This document shows, piece after piece, positions 39,216-48,307 of a DNA stretch of 64,000 nucleotides. Made by a program: the position numbers and the translations under genes. Below the pieces are notes generated by a model. The model was not told the origin of the DNA. It did not search any database and saw only the letters and a list, made by a program, of their open reading frames with translations. Location of the stretch: the NCBI RefSeq assembly GCF_003336245.1, contig NZ_QPHM01000001.1, positions 1-64,000 on the forward strand, written 5' to 3'. The stretch's first letter is position 1, and every line of letters begins with the position of its first letter. The DNA comes from Haloplanus salinus (GTDB lineage: Archaea > Halobacteriota > Halobacteria > Halobacteriales > Haloferacaceae).

Positions 39216-40294
39216 GCGCCGTCGTCGTCGCCATCGCCCGGCCCGAGCAACGTGTCCACGTCGGCGTGTTCGGTCAGCAGCGACTCCATTACCTCGACGG
39301 TGTGCTCGTCGCGCGTCCGCCCGCTCCGGACCACCTCTTCGGCCCGGTCGAGCGTCGAGAGCGTGTCGGCCGAGGTCAGCAGGACGGGCAGCCCCTTCGC
39401 CGCCGCCTTGCCGAGGACGGTCTCCGGCGGTCGGCGCCCGCCGGTGACGACCAAGCAGGTGACCCCCGGCGCTTCGAGCGCGGCGGTGTGGATGTCCGCC
39501 CGGTCACCGCCGGTGACGACGGCGGCCGACTTCGTCCGGCGGAAGAAGCGGAGGGCCTCCTCGCCACCCATCGCACCGACGAGGAACCGCTCGACGACGC
39601 CGTCGGTCGGGGCGTCGGTCAGCGTCTCGACGCCGAGTTCGTCGGCGAGTTCGGCGACGGTGACGCCCGCGAGGTCGGGGTCGCGGGGCAGGACACCAAC
39701 GACGGGGATGCCCTTGTCCTCGAGGAACGGTGCGACGACGCTCTCGACTTCGTCGTAGGCGGCGTCGGCCACGCGGTTGAAGACGACGCCGACGAGGCGG
39801 TCGCCGAGACGGCGGGCGGCCGCCAGCGTCTCGTCGATGTCCGACGGCGAACCGTAGTCGGCGATCAGGACCACCTCGGCGTCCAGCAGGTCGGCCACGT
39901 CCGCGTCGGTGAGGTCGACGACCCCGCCGGTGGTGAGTCGGCCGCCGCCCTCCACGACGACGAAATCGCGGCCCTCACGCACGGCGCCGAAGCCCTCGCG
40001 CACGCGCTCGCGGAGGTCGGCGGGGACTTCTCGGCCCTCCATCGCCGAACGGACGAACGTCGGCGAGTAGACGATGGGCTCCATCTCGTGCATCTCGTCG
40101 TCGGTGCCGAGGAGTTCGCGCGCGAGCATCGGGTCGCGATCCAACGTCTTCCCGACGTGGCTCTGGAGGCGCGTCCCCTTGGGTTTCATGTAGCCGACGC
40201 TCCGGCCCCGGGCCTGTGCGAGGCGGCCCAGCGCGATGGCGACGGCCGTCTTGCCTGTGCTCTCTGCGGTCGCGGTGACGAGTAAGGTGTTCAT
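39212..40294 (-). CDS. phosphotransacetylase-family protein with P-loop and DRTGG domain
   Basis: A 360-residue protein. The N-terminal BioD/CobB-like P-loop domain has ATAESTGKTAVAIAL (about 7-21). The C-terminal half (from about 220) matches the DRTGG regulatory domain found in bacterial Pta. It lacks the catalytic phosphate acetyltransferase domain itself. It overlaps the Acd gene by four bases, so a regulatory role in acetyl-CoA/acetate metabolism is likely, but no activity is proved. Confidence 0.83.
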   Translation of the reverse strand: MNTLLVTATAESTGKTAVAIALGRLAQARGRSVGYMKPKGTRLQSHVGKTLDRDPMLARELLGTDDEMHEMEPIVYSPTFVRSAMEGREVPADLRERVREGFGAVREGRDFVVVEGGGRLTTGGVVDLTDADVADLLDAEVVLIADYGSPSDIDETLAAARRLGDRLVGVVFNRVADAAYDEVESVVAPFLEDKGIPVVGVLPRDPDLAGVTVAELADELGVETLTDAPTDGVVERFLVGAMGGEEALRFFRRTKSAAVVTGGDRADIHTAALEAPGVTCLVVTGGRRPPETVLGKAAAKGLPVLLTSADTLSTLDRAEEVVRSGRTRDEHTVEVMESLLTEHADVDTLLGPGDGDDDGA

Positions 40295-42381
40295 GATTCG
40301 GGTTCGATGGTGAGTCGGAGGTCGACGGCCTCGACGCCGTCCGGTCGGACGACGAGTGGGTTCACGTCGAGTTCGAGGATTTCGGGGAAGTCCGTGACGA
40401 GTTGCGAGAGGCGGCCGATCGTCTCGGCGATGGCCTCGCGGTCGACGGGATCACCGCCACGCGCGCCGGACAGCAGTGGCGAGGCCCGAATCTCGTCGGT
40501 CATCGCTCGTGCCTCCGCCTCCGCGACGGGCGCGAGGCGGACGGCGGTGTCCTCCATCACCTCGACGAAGATGCCGCCGAGGCCGAAGAGAACGAGCGGG
40601 CCGAACTGCGGGTCGCGGTTCGTGCCGACGATGGTCTCGACGCCCGACTCCACGTCGACCTGAGCCTGCACCTGGACGCCGAGGATGGTGGCGTCGGGCT
40701 GGTAGTTTCGCGCCCGGGCGATCAGGTCCTCGTACGCGTCCTCGACGTCCTCGTGGGTGACGCCGACTTTCACGCCGCCGATGTCTGACTTGTGCAGGAT
40801 GTCGGGGCTGACGACCTTCATCACCACCGGGTCGCCGAGCCGTTCCGCGACGTCCCGGGCGTCGACCGGGGAGTCGACCACCGCGCCGTCCGGCGTCGGG
40901 ATTCCGTAGGCGTCGAGCAAGGGGGTGGCCTCGACGCCGAGACGCGTCGCGCCACGGTCGCGCGCCCGACCGAGGACCGCGGCGGCCGCCTCGCGGTCCA
41001 CGTCGTACGTCGTCGGCTCGTGGCGCGTGCGGTCCCGAACCGACCGATACCGTTCGAGCGTGGCGAGGCTCTCGACTGCCCGCGCGGGATCGAAGTAGTT
41101 GGGGATGCCAGCGACTTCGAGCGTGTCCTCCGCCCGGCGGGCGTGTTCGCCCCCCATCAGACACGTCGTCACGGGGAGGCCGTGTCGAGACTGGAGGTCG
41201 GCCACGTCGGTGGCCAGTTGTGTGAAATCGAGCGTCGCCGTCGGGGCGGCGATCACGACGGCCCCGCCGACGGCGTCGTCGCCGAGGACGACGTTGACGG
41301 CGTCGCGGAGGCGGTCGTTGTCGGCGTCGCCGATGACGTCGACGGGGTTGTAGACGTTCGCCCCGTCGGGCAGGCGGTCACGGAGGCCGTCGACGGTCGC
41401 CGAACCGAAGTCGGCGAGCGAGAGGGGACCGTCGCCCACGGCGTCGGTAGCCATCACCCCCGGTCCGCCGGCGTTGGTGACGACGGCCACGCCGTCGGTA
41501 TCGGGAATCGGCTGGCCGGCGAGGACGCGCGCGGCATCGAAGAGGTCCTGCACGGTGTCGGCACGGAGTACGCCCGCCTCGCGGAGGCCGGCCGCGTAGG
41601 CGCGGTCGCGACCCGCCATCGCCCCGGTGTGGGAGGACGCCGCCTGCGCGCCCGCCTCGGTCCGCCCCGACTTCACGACGACGACGGGCGTCTCGCGGGT
41701 CACCTCGCGGGCCACGTCGACGAACCGGCGGCCGTCCTCGATGCTCTCTAGATAGCCGACGACGACGTCGGTCCGTTCGTCGTCGCCCCACGACGCCACG
41801 AAGTCGGATTCGTCGAGGACGGCCTTGTTGCCCAGCGACACCACGTTCTCGAACCCGACGCCGTGGTCGGCCGCCCAGTCCAACACGGCGGTGACGAACG
41901 CGCCCGACTGGCTCAGAAAGGAGATGGACCCCGGCGGGGCCGACCGGGGGGCGAACGTGGCGTTCAAGCCGACGGCCGTGCCGATGACTCCGAGGCAGTT
42001 CGGGCCGACGAGGTGCAGGTCGTACTCGTCGGCGACGGCTTCGAGTTCGCGCTCCCGCGCGGCACCCTCGCCGCCCGTCTCGCCAAAGCCCGCCGTGACG
42101 ACGACGACGTTCTCGATACCGGCCTCGCCCGCCTCGCGCACGACGTCGACGGCTGCCGAGGCCGGGACGGCGACGACGGCCAAGTCGGCGCCCGCTTCGC
42201 CCACGCCGCCGACACAGGGGAGTCCACACACCGTCTCGTAGTTCGGGTTGACGGGGACGATATCGCCCTCGAACCCCGACTGCAGGTTCTCGACGAGGGC
42301 GCGACCGACCGATCCCGGACGCTCCGTCGCCCCGACGACGGCAACCCGTTCGGGGGCAAACAACGCGGAGAGTGTACCCAT
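40291..42381 (-). CDS. acd: acetate--CoA ligase (ADP-forming), fused alpha-beta
   Basis: A 696-residue enzyme. The alpha part (about 1-460) has the CoA-binding Rossmann start FAPERVAVVGATERPGS and the phosphohistidine loop SSHTGAMAGRDRAY. The beta part is an ATP-grasp domain (about 475-690) with GDPVVMKVVSPDILHKSDIGG. It makes ATP from acyl-CoA, ADP and phosphate, the usual archaeal route to acetate. Haloarchaea use the fused form. The TATA element is about 30 bases upstream. Acyl preference is unknown. Confidence 0.9.
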   Translation of the reverse strand: MGTLSALFAPERVAVVGATERPGSVGRALVENLQSGFEGDIVPVNPNYETVCGLPCVGGVGEAGADLAVVAVPASAAVDVVREAGEAGIENVVVVTAGFGETGGEGAARERELEAVADEYDLHLVGPNCLGVIGTAVGLNATFAPRSAPPGSISFLSQSGAFVTAVLDWAADHGVGFENVVSLGNKAVLDESDFVASWGDDERTDVVVGYLESIEDGRRFVDVAREVTRETPVVVVKSGRTEAGAQAASSHTGAMAGRDRAYAAGLREAGVLRADTVQDLFDAARVLAGQPIPDTDGVAVVTNAGGPGVMATDAVGDGPLSLADFGSATVDGLRDRLPDGANVYNPVDVIGDADNDRLRDAVNVVLGDDAVGGAVVIAAPTATLDFTQLATDVADLQSRHGLPVTTCLMGGEHARRAEDTLEVAGIPNYFDPARAVESLATLERYRSVRDRTRHEPTTYDVDREAAAAVLGRARDRGATRLGVEATPLLDAYGIPTPDGAVVDSPVDARDVAERLGDPVVMKVVSPDILHKSDIGGVKVGVTHEDVEDAYEDLIARARNYQPDATILGVQVQAQVDVESGVETIVGTNRDPQFGPLVLFGLGGIFVEVMEDTAVRLAPVAEAEARAMTDEIRASPLLSGARGGDPVDREAIAETIGRLSQLVTDFPEILELDVNPLVVRPDGVEAVDLRLTIEPES

Positions 42382-42407
42382 CGTCTCCGGCTACCACCGG
42401 TCGTCGC

Positions 42408-42414
42408 ATAAAAT
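42408..42414 (-). promoter_or_regulatory. TATA box of the acd operon
   Basis: ATTTTAT on the minus strand is centred 30 bases before 42381. Confidence 0.6.
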
Positions 42415-42467
42415 CCGCGGGCGATTCCCGCCGGTTTAGGTCGGCCAAATATATCGAGAATATGATA

Positions 42468-42476
42468 ATACTTAAC
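42468..42476 (+). promoter_or_regulatory. TATA-like element of the ZIP gene
   Basis: AATACTTAA lies about 30 bases before the ATG at 42502, within an AT-rich patch of about 40 bases. Confidence 0.55.
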
Positions 42477-42501
42477 CGCGTCGCCGCCGTCGAATCGACC
42501 G

Positions 42502-43314
42502 ATGGCGCTGTTCGAGAACGTCCTCTTCGTCTTCTTCGCCGGACTGGTGACCGCGCTGGCGACCGGGCTGGGGGCGATTCCGTTCTTTCTCGTCGACGAC
42601 GTGAGCGACCGCTGGAACGTCGCGCTATGGGGTCTCGCCTCGGGCATCATGGTGTCGGCGTCGGTGTTCGGCCTCGTCTTCGAGGGGCTCTCCGCGGCCG
42701 ACTCGCCGCTGGAGATCGTCCCCGGCCTCGCCGCGGGGGTAGTCCTCGTCGTCGTCGCCCACGAAGTGATCGAGGGGTACGAGGTGCATCCGAACCGCTA
42801 CGAGGAGGCGGACTTCCGGAAACTCCTGCTGATCCTCGGGGTGCTGACCGTCCACAGCTTCCCCGAGGGCGTCGCCGTCGGCGTCTCCTTCGCCGACCTG
42901 GGATTCGACGCCGTCGCAGGGGCGACGCTCGGCCTGTTCGGCTTCGTCGTCCCCCTGCTCGCCGTCTTCATGACCATCGCCATCTCCATTCACAACGTCC
43001 CGGAGGGCGTGGCCATCTCGATTCCCCTCCGGACGCTCGGCGTCTCCGAGTGGAAGATGGCCTGGTGGGCCGTCTTCTCCAGCCTCCCACAGCCCATCGG
43101 CGCCGTGATCGCGTACCTGTTCGTCCGGGTCGCCCGCGAGTTTCTCCCCGTCGGCTTCGGCTTCGCCGCCGGCGCGATGATCTACCTCGTCGTCACGGAG
43201 TTCATCCCCGAGGCCCTCGACATCGGCGCGGGGCTGCCGGGCGGTGGCAGGCGCGAACTCGTCGCCGGCGTCGCCGTCGGCGTCTTCGCGATGCTCCCGC
43301 TGCTGTTCGTCTAG
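42502..43314 (+). CDS. ZIP-family metal transporter
   Basis: A 270-residue membrane protein with about eight helices. The paired metal-binding motifs of ZIP transporters are clear: HSFPEGVAVGVSF (about 118-130) and HNVPEGVAISIPL (about 166-178). It imports a divalent metal such as zinc or iron; some related archaeal members may export. No metalloregulator gene is adjacent. It ends tail to tail with the next gene, sharing a CTAG at the stops. Confidence 0.9.
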   Translation: MALFENVLFVFFAGLVTALATGLGAIPFFLVDDVSDRWNVALWGLASGIMVSASVFGLVFEGLSAADSPLEIVPGLAAGVVLVVVAHEVIEGYEVHPNRYEEADFRKLLLILGVLTVHSFPEGVAVGVSFADLGFDAVAGATLGLFGFVVPLLAVFMTIAISIHNVPEGVAISIPLRTLGVSEWKMAWWAVFSSLPQPIGAVIAYLFVRVAREFLPVGFGFAAGAMIYLVVTEFIPEALDIGAGLPGGGRRELVAGVAVGVFAMLPLLFV

Positions 43315-43595
43315 TGACTGTGACCCGTCGCCTCGCCAAAGCTCATTCCGAAGCGCTCCTCGAACAACTCCTCGGCTTTCTCGTTGATCGCCTCTAAGTC
43401 GGTCGGGACCTCGCCCTCCGCGTGGTGGACGATGGCGTGAGAGCGCTGGACGAACGAGAGCAGCGCGATTTCGGCGACGACCGTCGTCTTGTCCTCGCCC
43501 TGTTCCGACAGGGTGTCGACGAGTCCGGCGGGGAGTTCGACTTCGTCGCTGTCGCCGTCCGGGCCTTCGATGGTGTACGTTTCGGTTTCGACCAT
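43311..43595 (-). CDS. small conserved haloarchaeal protein of unknown function
   Basis: A 94-residue acidic soluble protein. The N terminus is beta-rich (YTIEGPDGDSDEVELPAGLV) and the rest helical, ending in a short His-rich GHSH. No catalytic motif is visible. It overlaps the stop codon of the ZIP gene and has a TATA element about 24 bases upstream. The final His residues next to a metal-transport gene may be coincidence. Confidence 0.7.
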   Translation of the reverse strand: MVETETYTIEGPDGDSDEVELPAGLVDTLSEQGEDKTTVVAEIALLSFVQRSHAIVHHAEGEVPTDLEAINEKAEELFEERFGMSFGEATGHSH

Positions 43596-43614
43596 GCCGC
43601 TACTGGGACCGCCC

Positions 43615-43623
43615 GGTATAAGG
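43615..43623 (-). promoter_or_regulatory. TATA box of 43595
   Basis: CCTTATACC on the minus strand is centred 24 bases before the ATG. Confidence 0.6.
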
Positions 43624-43737
43624 GCGTGTGGGAAACGGGCGGCCGGGACAGCGCATCCTCACCGTCCGAGCCCGCCCGCGGCGACGGCGAAGCGACCCCA
43701 AAACCGGGGCTGGGCCACCCCGCTCCGGCCGGAACCC

Positions 43738-44808
43738 TCAGTCGTCGCTCTCGGCCGTCGCCGGTTCCTCGGTCGCCACGCGCTCCCGCTCCAGATCCTC
43801 GAGGTAGCCGTCCGCGTCGATGGCGGCCTTACAGCCCATGCCGCCCGCGGTGATGGCCTGCTGGTAGTGGAAGTCGACCACGTCACCCGCACCGAAGAGG
43901 CCGGGGACGCCCGTCGCCGTCTGTCCGCCGCCGTCGCCGCCGGCGGTCTCTAGATAGCCCTCGTCGTCCATCTCCACGTCCAGCCCCTCCAGATACGCCG
44001 TGTTCGGCGTGTGGCCGATGGCGTAGAAGACGGCGCCGGCGTCGAAGTCGTACGCCTCCGTCTCGGGGTCGTCGGGCTTGTCCGTCGGATAGCCATCGGG
44101 GTTGTGGACCAGCGTCACGTGATCGATCCCCTCCTCCGCCGTCCCGTGGAGTTCGGTCGCCTCGGTGTTCAGCTTGAGTTCGATCTCACCCTCGTCGACC
44201 TTCTCCATCACGCGGTCGATCCAGTAGTCCTCCGCACGGAACTCGTCGCGCCGGTGGACGAGATACACCGTCGAGGCGAACTTCGTGAGGAAGACGGCCT
44301 CCTCGCAGGCGGCGTCGCCACCGCCGATCACGACGATCTTCTCGTCGCGGAAAAAGGCGCCGTCGCAGGTCGCACACGTCGACAGCCCGTAGCCCATGAG
44401 TTCGTCCTCGCCCGGGATGCCGAGGGTGCGGGCGCTGGCGCCCGAGGCGGCGATGAAGGCGTCCGAGGTGTACTCCGCGCCGCTGGATAGCGTGACGCGG
44501 AAGGTGCGGCCCGATCCCCCCGACCGCTCGACGTCGACGTTCTCGATGACGCCGTTTTCGATCTCCGCGCCGAACTTCCGGGCCTGCGTTTTCATGTCGT
44601 TGACCAAGTCCGGCCCGCTGATCCCCTCGGGGAAGCCGGGGTAGTTCTCCACGTCGGTCGTCAGCGTCAACTGACCGCCGGGTTCGTCCCCCTCGAACAC
44701 CAGCGGGTCGTTGTTCGACCGGCCGGCGTAGATGGCGGCCGATAGTCCCGCGATGCCACTCCCGGCAATGATGAGACGCCGATGGTCGGCGCCGTCGCCC
44801 TCGCTCAT
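43738..44808 (-). CDS. trxB: thioredoxin reductase
   Basis: A 356-residue flavoprotein. The FAD motif GSGIAGLSAAIYAGR is near the N terminus, the redox-active disulfide is Cys145-Ala-Thr-Cys148, the NADPH motif GGGDAACEEA follows, and the C-terminal GLFGAGDVVD closes the FAD site. It reduces thioredoxin-type proteins in the cytoplasm. A 25-residue acidic C-terminal tail extends beyond the usual length. AAGCTAAATG about 26 bases upstream is the promoter. Confidence 0.92.
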   Translation of the reverse strand: MSEGDGADHRRLIIAGSGIAGLSAAIYAGRSNNDPLVFEGDEPGGQLTLTTDVENYPGFPEGISGPDLVNDMKTQARKFGAEIENGVIENVDVERSGGSGRTFRVTLSSGAEYTSDAFIAASGASARTLGIPGEDELMGYGLSTCATCDGAFFRDEKIVVIGGGDAACEEAVFLTKFASTVYLVHRRDEFRAEDYWIDRVMEKVDEGEIELKLNTEATELHGTAEEGIDHVTLVHNPDGYPTDKPDDPETEAYDFDAGAVFYAIGHTPNTAYLEGLDVEMDDEGYLETAGGDGGGQTATGVPGLFGAGDVVDFHYQQAITAGGMGCKAAIDADGYLEDLERERVATEEPATAESDD

Positions 44809-44910
44809 ACGTGGGGTAGGTGGGTGGGACCCATTTAGCTTGCGCTGTCGGGCGCACGCGACCGAGCGCCCGCACCCATCTTCTTGTTCCGAGGCCACAC
44901 ACGGTCGATC

Positions 44911-45195
44911 ATGCCTGCCGACCTGCAGGAGAAGACCGATCGCTACGAACGGATGCTCGCGGACGCCCTCGACGAGGCGGAGACGCGCCCGCCCGCCGAA
45001 ACGCCTCTCGGCGTCGTCGCCGCGGAGTGCCGGGAGATGGCCGAGTCCTACCTCGACGACGGCCGCCACTTCCGCGACTCCGGGGATCCCGTGAACGCGC
45101 TCGCGTCGTTCTCGTACGGCTACGGCTGGCTCGACGCCGGCGTGCGGATGGGGCTGTTCGCCGTCCCAGACGAGACGGACCTGTTCACCGTGTGA
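44911..45195 (+). CDS. DUF357 family protein
   Basis: A 94-residue all-helical protein matching the archaeal DUF357 family: YERMLADALDEAE near the start and YLDDGRHFRDSGDPVNALASFSYGYGWLD in TPR-like helices (given in part: HFRDSGDPVNALASFSYG). No enzymatic residue is known. It is widely conserved in archaea. The start is the first ATG of the frame. Confidence 0.82.
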   Translation: MPADLQEKTDRYERMLADALDEAETRPPAETPLGVVAAECREMAESYLDDGRHFRDSGDPVNALASFSYGYGWLDAGVRMGLFAVPDETDLFTV

Positions 45196-45281
45196 ACGAC
45201 GCCCCCACCGGAAAGCGCCGCGCCCGCGCGTCGGTACCGCGCCGGGCGTCCGACCGACCGGAGCGTGCGACGAGGGACCGA

Positions 45282-45302
45282 ATCGGGCACCGCCTGCCCG
45301 AT
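45282..45302. terminator. possible bidirectional terminator hairpin
   Basis: A perfect 8-base stem, ATCGGGCA/TGCCCGAT, with a 5-base loop lies between two genes that face each other. There is no T-run after it, so termination is only a suggestion. Confidence 0.3.
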
Positions 45303-45333
45303 CGGGCGGACGCGCCCCCGACGGACGGGTGCG

Positions 45334-46140
45334 CTATCCGACCGGCTCCGTCGAGTCGTTGTCCGGACCGTCCGTCCGGGCAGCAGGGAGCCACGCGGGT
45401 GGCGTGACGTCGCTCCCCGAGTTGGACGTGACACGGTACTGGAACCGCTTGGGATCGCCTGCCTGCGTGTACAGGAGTTGCGCTTCACGGATGACCCCGT
45501 CGTCGTCCACGATCAGACGTCCCCGAACGTCGGTCGCGTTCCTGACCACGACGCCGGTGATGGTGTACCGAAGCCGACGTTCCCCGCGGTGTTCGGTGAT
45601 TCGGGTGGCCCGAAACTCACCGATCGTGATGATTCTGGAGACCACCGCCCACATCGAATCGGCCGCGCGGAACCGAGTTTCGTCCACCGAACCGTTCGTC
45701 GCTTCGAACGACGCGCGCCCGTTCCGGCCATTACGGCTGTGCCGAACGCCCGATTCGACGTAGACGTCGCGCCGCGTGATGTCGGCGTATCCGTTGTGGA
45801 CGTCGAGTCGGAACCGGACCCGCGTCGCACTCGCCGCGTACTGGTAGTCGGCGTACGCACCGGGACGGAACCGCTCGAGAGCGACCCCCGACACCGGTTC
45901 CGTCCGGAGATAGCTGACCGAAAGCCTGCGAGCCGCCGAAATGTCGATCTCCGTCCGCGAGAACCCGTCCGGAAACCCGGCGTCGGCGAGGGTTTCGTTG
46001 GAGCTGTCGGTAGAACCAGTCGTCGAGTCCACCGTCCGAGCATCCGCCGTGGGCGTGGCGCTTTCGGGTCCGGTGCCCCCACACCCGGCGACGACGAGCA
46101 GGACGGCGATCGCGATCGCGGCGGAACTCCGCTGAGACAC
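45334..46140 (-). CDS. predicted secreted lipoprotein
   Basis: A 268-residue protein with a GTG start, a short signal peptide and a lipobox (AVLLVVAGCGG, Cys about 20). A Thr/Ser/Asp-rich linker follows. The mature part is rich in beta strands and Tyr/Arg (FRLDVHNGYADITRRDVYVE), and resembles haloarchaeal lipoproteins of unknown role. The GTG is supported by CTTCTTTACC about 26 bases upstream. No partner gene is obvious. Confidence 0.75.
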   Translation of the reverse strand: MSQRSSAAIAIAVLLVVAGCGGTGPESATPTADARTVDSTTGSTDSSNETLADAGFPDGFSRTEIDISAARRLSVSYLRTEPVSGVALERFRPGAYADYQYAASATRVRFRLDVHNGYADITRRDVYVESGVRHSRNGRNGRASFEATNGSVDETRFRAADSMWAVVSRIITIGEFRATRITEHRGERRLRYTITGVVVRNATDVRGRLIVDDDGVIREAQLLYTQAGDPKRFQYRVTSNSGSDVTPPAWLPAARTDGPDNDSTEPVG

Positions 46141-46197
46141 GTCGTACGCTCGTCGTCAGCCGGTAAAGAAGCTGTTGGCGTTCCGTACCGGCGGTCC

Positions 46198-46205
46198 GTA
46201 TATAC
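46198..46205 (+). promoter_or_regulatory. TATA box of the yellow-type protein gene
   Basis: GTATATAC is centred 27 bases before the ATG at 46229. Confidence 0.65.
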
Positions 46206-46228
46206 GCCTCGGCGTGGAAAGTCGTGCC

Positions 46229-47326
46229 ATGACACGCCCACGCGCCGACGGTGGCACCGAAGTCGCTCCCGAACCCTACGCTCGCTTCGACACCCGGGTG
46301 GGCAACCCGGCCGTGACGCCCGACGGCCGGTTGCTCGTCAGCAACCACCCGTTTCCTTACGGGGACGAACCGGAGCACCGCGTCGTCGAGTACGTCGACG
46401 ACGGGGAGGTGCGGCCCTTCCCGAACGAGGACTGGAGCACGCCCCCCGGCGACGACGGCGTCGGCATCCACACCCTCATCGGTCTGCGCGCCGACCCGGA
46501 CGGGACCGTCCGGATCCTCGATATCGGCAATCCTGCCGAGGGATACCTCCCGAAGCTGATCTCGTGGGATACCGAGACCGACCGCCTGCAACGCGTCGAC
46601 CACATTCCCGCCCACGCGACGACGGAGCGTTCCTTCATGCAGGACTTCGCGTACGACGCGGTACGGGACGCCATCTACATCGCGGATCTGGGGTTGAGCG
46701 ACGAACCGAGCGATCCGGGCGACCCCGCGCTCGTCGCCCTCGACCTCGATACGGGGCGGACCCGACGCGTGATTGAGGACCACCCGAGCGTCCTGCCCGA
46801 GGCGGGCGTGACACCGATCGTCGAGGGCGAGCCGGTCGTGCAGGCGGCCGCCGACGGCGCGTACGAACCGATCAGCGCCGGCCTCGACGGCATCACCATC
46901 GATCCCGCCTTCGAGTGGGTCTACTACTGTGGCATCACGACCGAGAGCATCTACCGGATCCGCGCCGCGGATCTGCTGGACGAGTCGCTCTCCGACGCCG
47001 AACTCGACGACCGGATCGAACGGTACGGGGACAAGGAAGTCTGTGACGGCATCACCGTCGACACCGCGGGCAACGTGTACGTGACTGACATGACGAACAA
47101 CGCGGTCGGCGTGACCCGGCCGTCCGGGGAGTACGAGATCCTCGCCCGCGACGACGAGAAGTTCCTGTGGCCCGACGGGTTCTGCTGTGGGCCGGACGGC
47201 CACATCTACGTCACCGTCACGCAGCTCCACCGGGCGCCGCCGTTCAACCGGGGCGAAGAGGAGTCGTACCACCCCTTCGAGCTGTTCCGGTTCGAGAGCC
47301 TCGCGCCGGTGACGGTCGGGCGGTAG
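46229..47326 (+). CDS. major royal jelly/yellow-like beta-propeller protein
   Basis: A 365-residue protein of the MRJP/SMP-30-type six-bladed propeller superfamily. Typical pieces are FMQDFAYDAVRDAIYIADLG, EWVYYCGITTESIYRI and CDGITVDTAGNVYVTDMTNN. No signal peptide is seen, so it is probably cytoplasmic. Related proteins bind or hydrolyse small lactones or amines, but no substrate can be assigned. The start is fixed by a strong TATA box. It ends one base before the convergent SDR gene. Confidence 0.82.
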   Translation: MTRPRADGGTEVAPEPYARFDTRVGNPAVTPDGRLLVSNHPFPYGDEPEHRVVEYVDDGEVRPFPNEDWSTPPGDDGVGIHTLIGLRADPDGTVRILDIGNPAEGYLPKLISWDTETDRLQRVDHIPAHATTERSFMQDFAYDAVRDAIYIADLGLSDEPSDPGDPALVALDLDTGRTRRVIEDHPSVLPEAGVTPIVEGEPVVQAAADGAYEPISAGLDGITIDPAFEWVYYCGITTESIYRIRAADLLDESLSDAELDDRIERYGDKEVCDGITVDTAGNVYVTDMTNNAVGVTRPSGEYEILARDDEKFLWPDGFCCGPDGHIYVTVTQLHRAPPFNRGEEESYHPFELFRFESLAPVTVGR

Positions 47327-47327
47327 G

Positions 47328-48173
47328 TCAGGGACGCTCGTACTCGGGGTCGAACATCCGCGCCGCCTTCGGCTCCGGATCGCCCGCGGTGACGTTGTAC
47401 CGGCCGAAGTTCTCGATTCCCGCCGCCCGGAGGAGTTCCTCGTCGTACACGGCGTGGCCGCTGAAGGCCGACGGGTCGCGGTCGAGAAGTTCCAGCACCG
47501 TGTCCGCGACGACCGCCGGGGTCCGCCAGTCGTCCTCGGTTCCCATCCCGAAGTAACGCGTCGCGCGCGTGTCGATCAGCGTGACCGGCCAGAACGCGTT
47601 CGCGGCTATCGAGTCGTCGAGTTCCGCGGCGAGCGAGAGCGTGACGAACGTCATGCCCAGTTTCGACCACGCGTACGCCGCCTTCCCCGGCGCCCGGTCC
47701 AGCCGGATCGGCGGCGCGTTCGTCAGGATGTGGCCACCGCCGATTTCCCCGAGGTGCGGCAGGAACGCACGGGAGACGAGGTAGGTCCCGCGGACGTTGA
47801 CCTCGGTCAGCAGGTCGAAGCGGTCGGCGGGGAGGTCCTCGACGGCCGCCTGTTGGATCGCGCTCGCGTTGTTGATGACGATATCCACCTCGCCGAAGGC
47901 CTCGATGGCCTCGTCGGCGGCGGCCCGCACCGCGTCCGCGTCGCGCACGTCCAGTTGGATGGCGTGGGCGTCGACGCCGCGCTCCTCACACGCCGCCGCC
48001 GTCTCGTGGATCGTCCCGTCGAGGTCGGTGTCGCTGTCGTCGACCGTCTTCCCGGTCGAGACGACGTTACAGCCGGCCTCGGCGAGCGCGAGTGCGATTT
48101 CCTTCCCGATCCCCCGCGTCGTTCCGGTGACGAACGCGGTCCGTCCGCGCAGGTCTGGCGACCGAAACACCAT
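47328..48173 (-). CDS. SDR-family protein lacking the catalytic serine (HSDL2-like)
   Basis: A 281-residue short-chain dehydrogenase/reductase. The cofactor motif TGTTRGIG is at 16-23, NNAS at about 101-104, and the catalytic pair Tyr167/Lys171 (YAWSK) is present. The usual serine about 13 residues before the tyrosine is replaced in LTNAPPIRLD (151-160), where the position is Ala. The local pattern resembles HSDL2 (LSPPLNLN). Activity may be weak, or the protein may have a binding role. The start at 48173 fits the family length. Confidence 0.85.
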   Translation of the reverse strand: MVFRSPDLRGRTAFVTGTTRGIGKEIALALAEAGCNVVSTGKTVDDSDTDLDGTIHETAAACEERGVDAHAIQLDVRDADAVRAAADEAIEAFGEVDIVINNASAIQQAAVEDLPADRFDLLTEVNVRGTYLVSRAFLPHLGEIGGGHILTNAPPIRLDRAPGKAAYAWSKLGMTFVTLSLAAELDDSIAANAFWPVTLIDTRATRYFGMGTEDDWRTPAVVADTVLELLDRDPSAFSGHAVYDEELLRAAGIENFGRYNVTAGDPEPKAARMFDPEYERP

Positions 48174-48250
48174 GGGCGTCCCAGTCGTGCCCTCGGGGTA
48201 AGGGTACCGACCACACAAAAGCTTCAATCCGGTGTGGCCGAAGGACCGCT

Positions 48251-48307
48251 ATGGAACGCGACCGCCGGGTTGGACGGCCGATGCACGCAGGAGTCTGGTC
48301 GCCGTGA
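48251..48307 (+). CDS. possible 18-residue leader ORF coupled to the next gene
   Basis: An ATG frame encoding MERDRRVGRPMHAGVWSP. Its TGA overlaps the GTG start at 48304 as GTGA, an arrangement typical of translational coupling. No other support exists. Confidence 0.3.
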   Translation: MERDRRVGRPMHAGVWSP

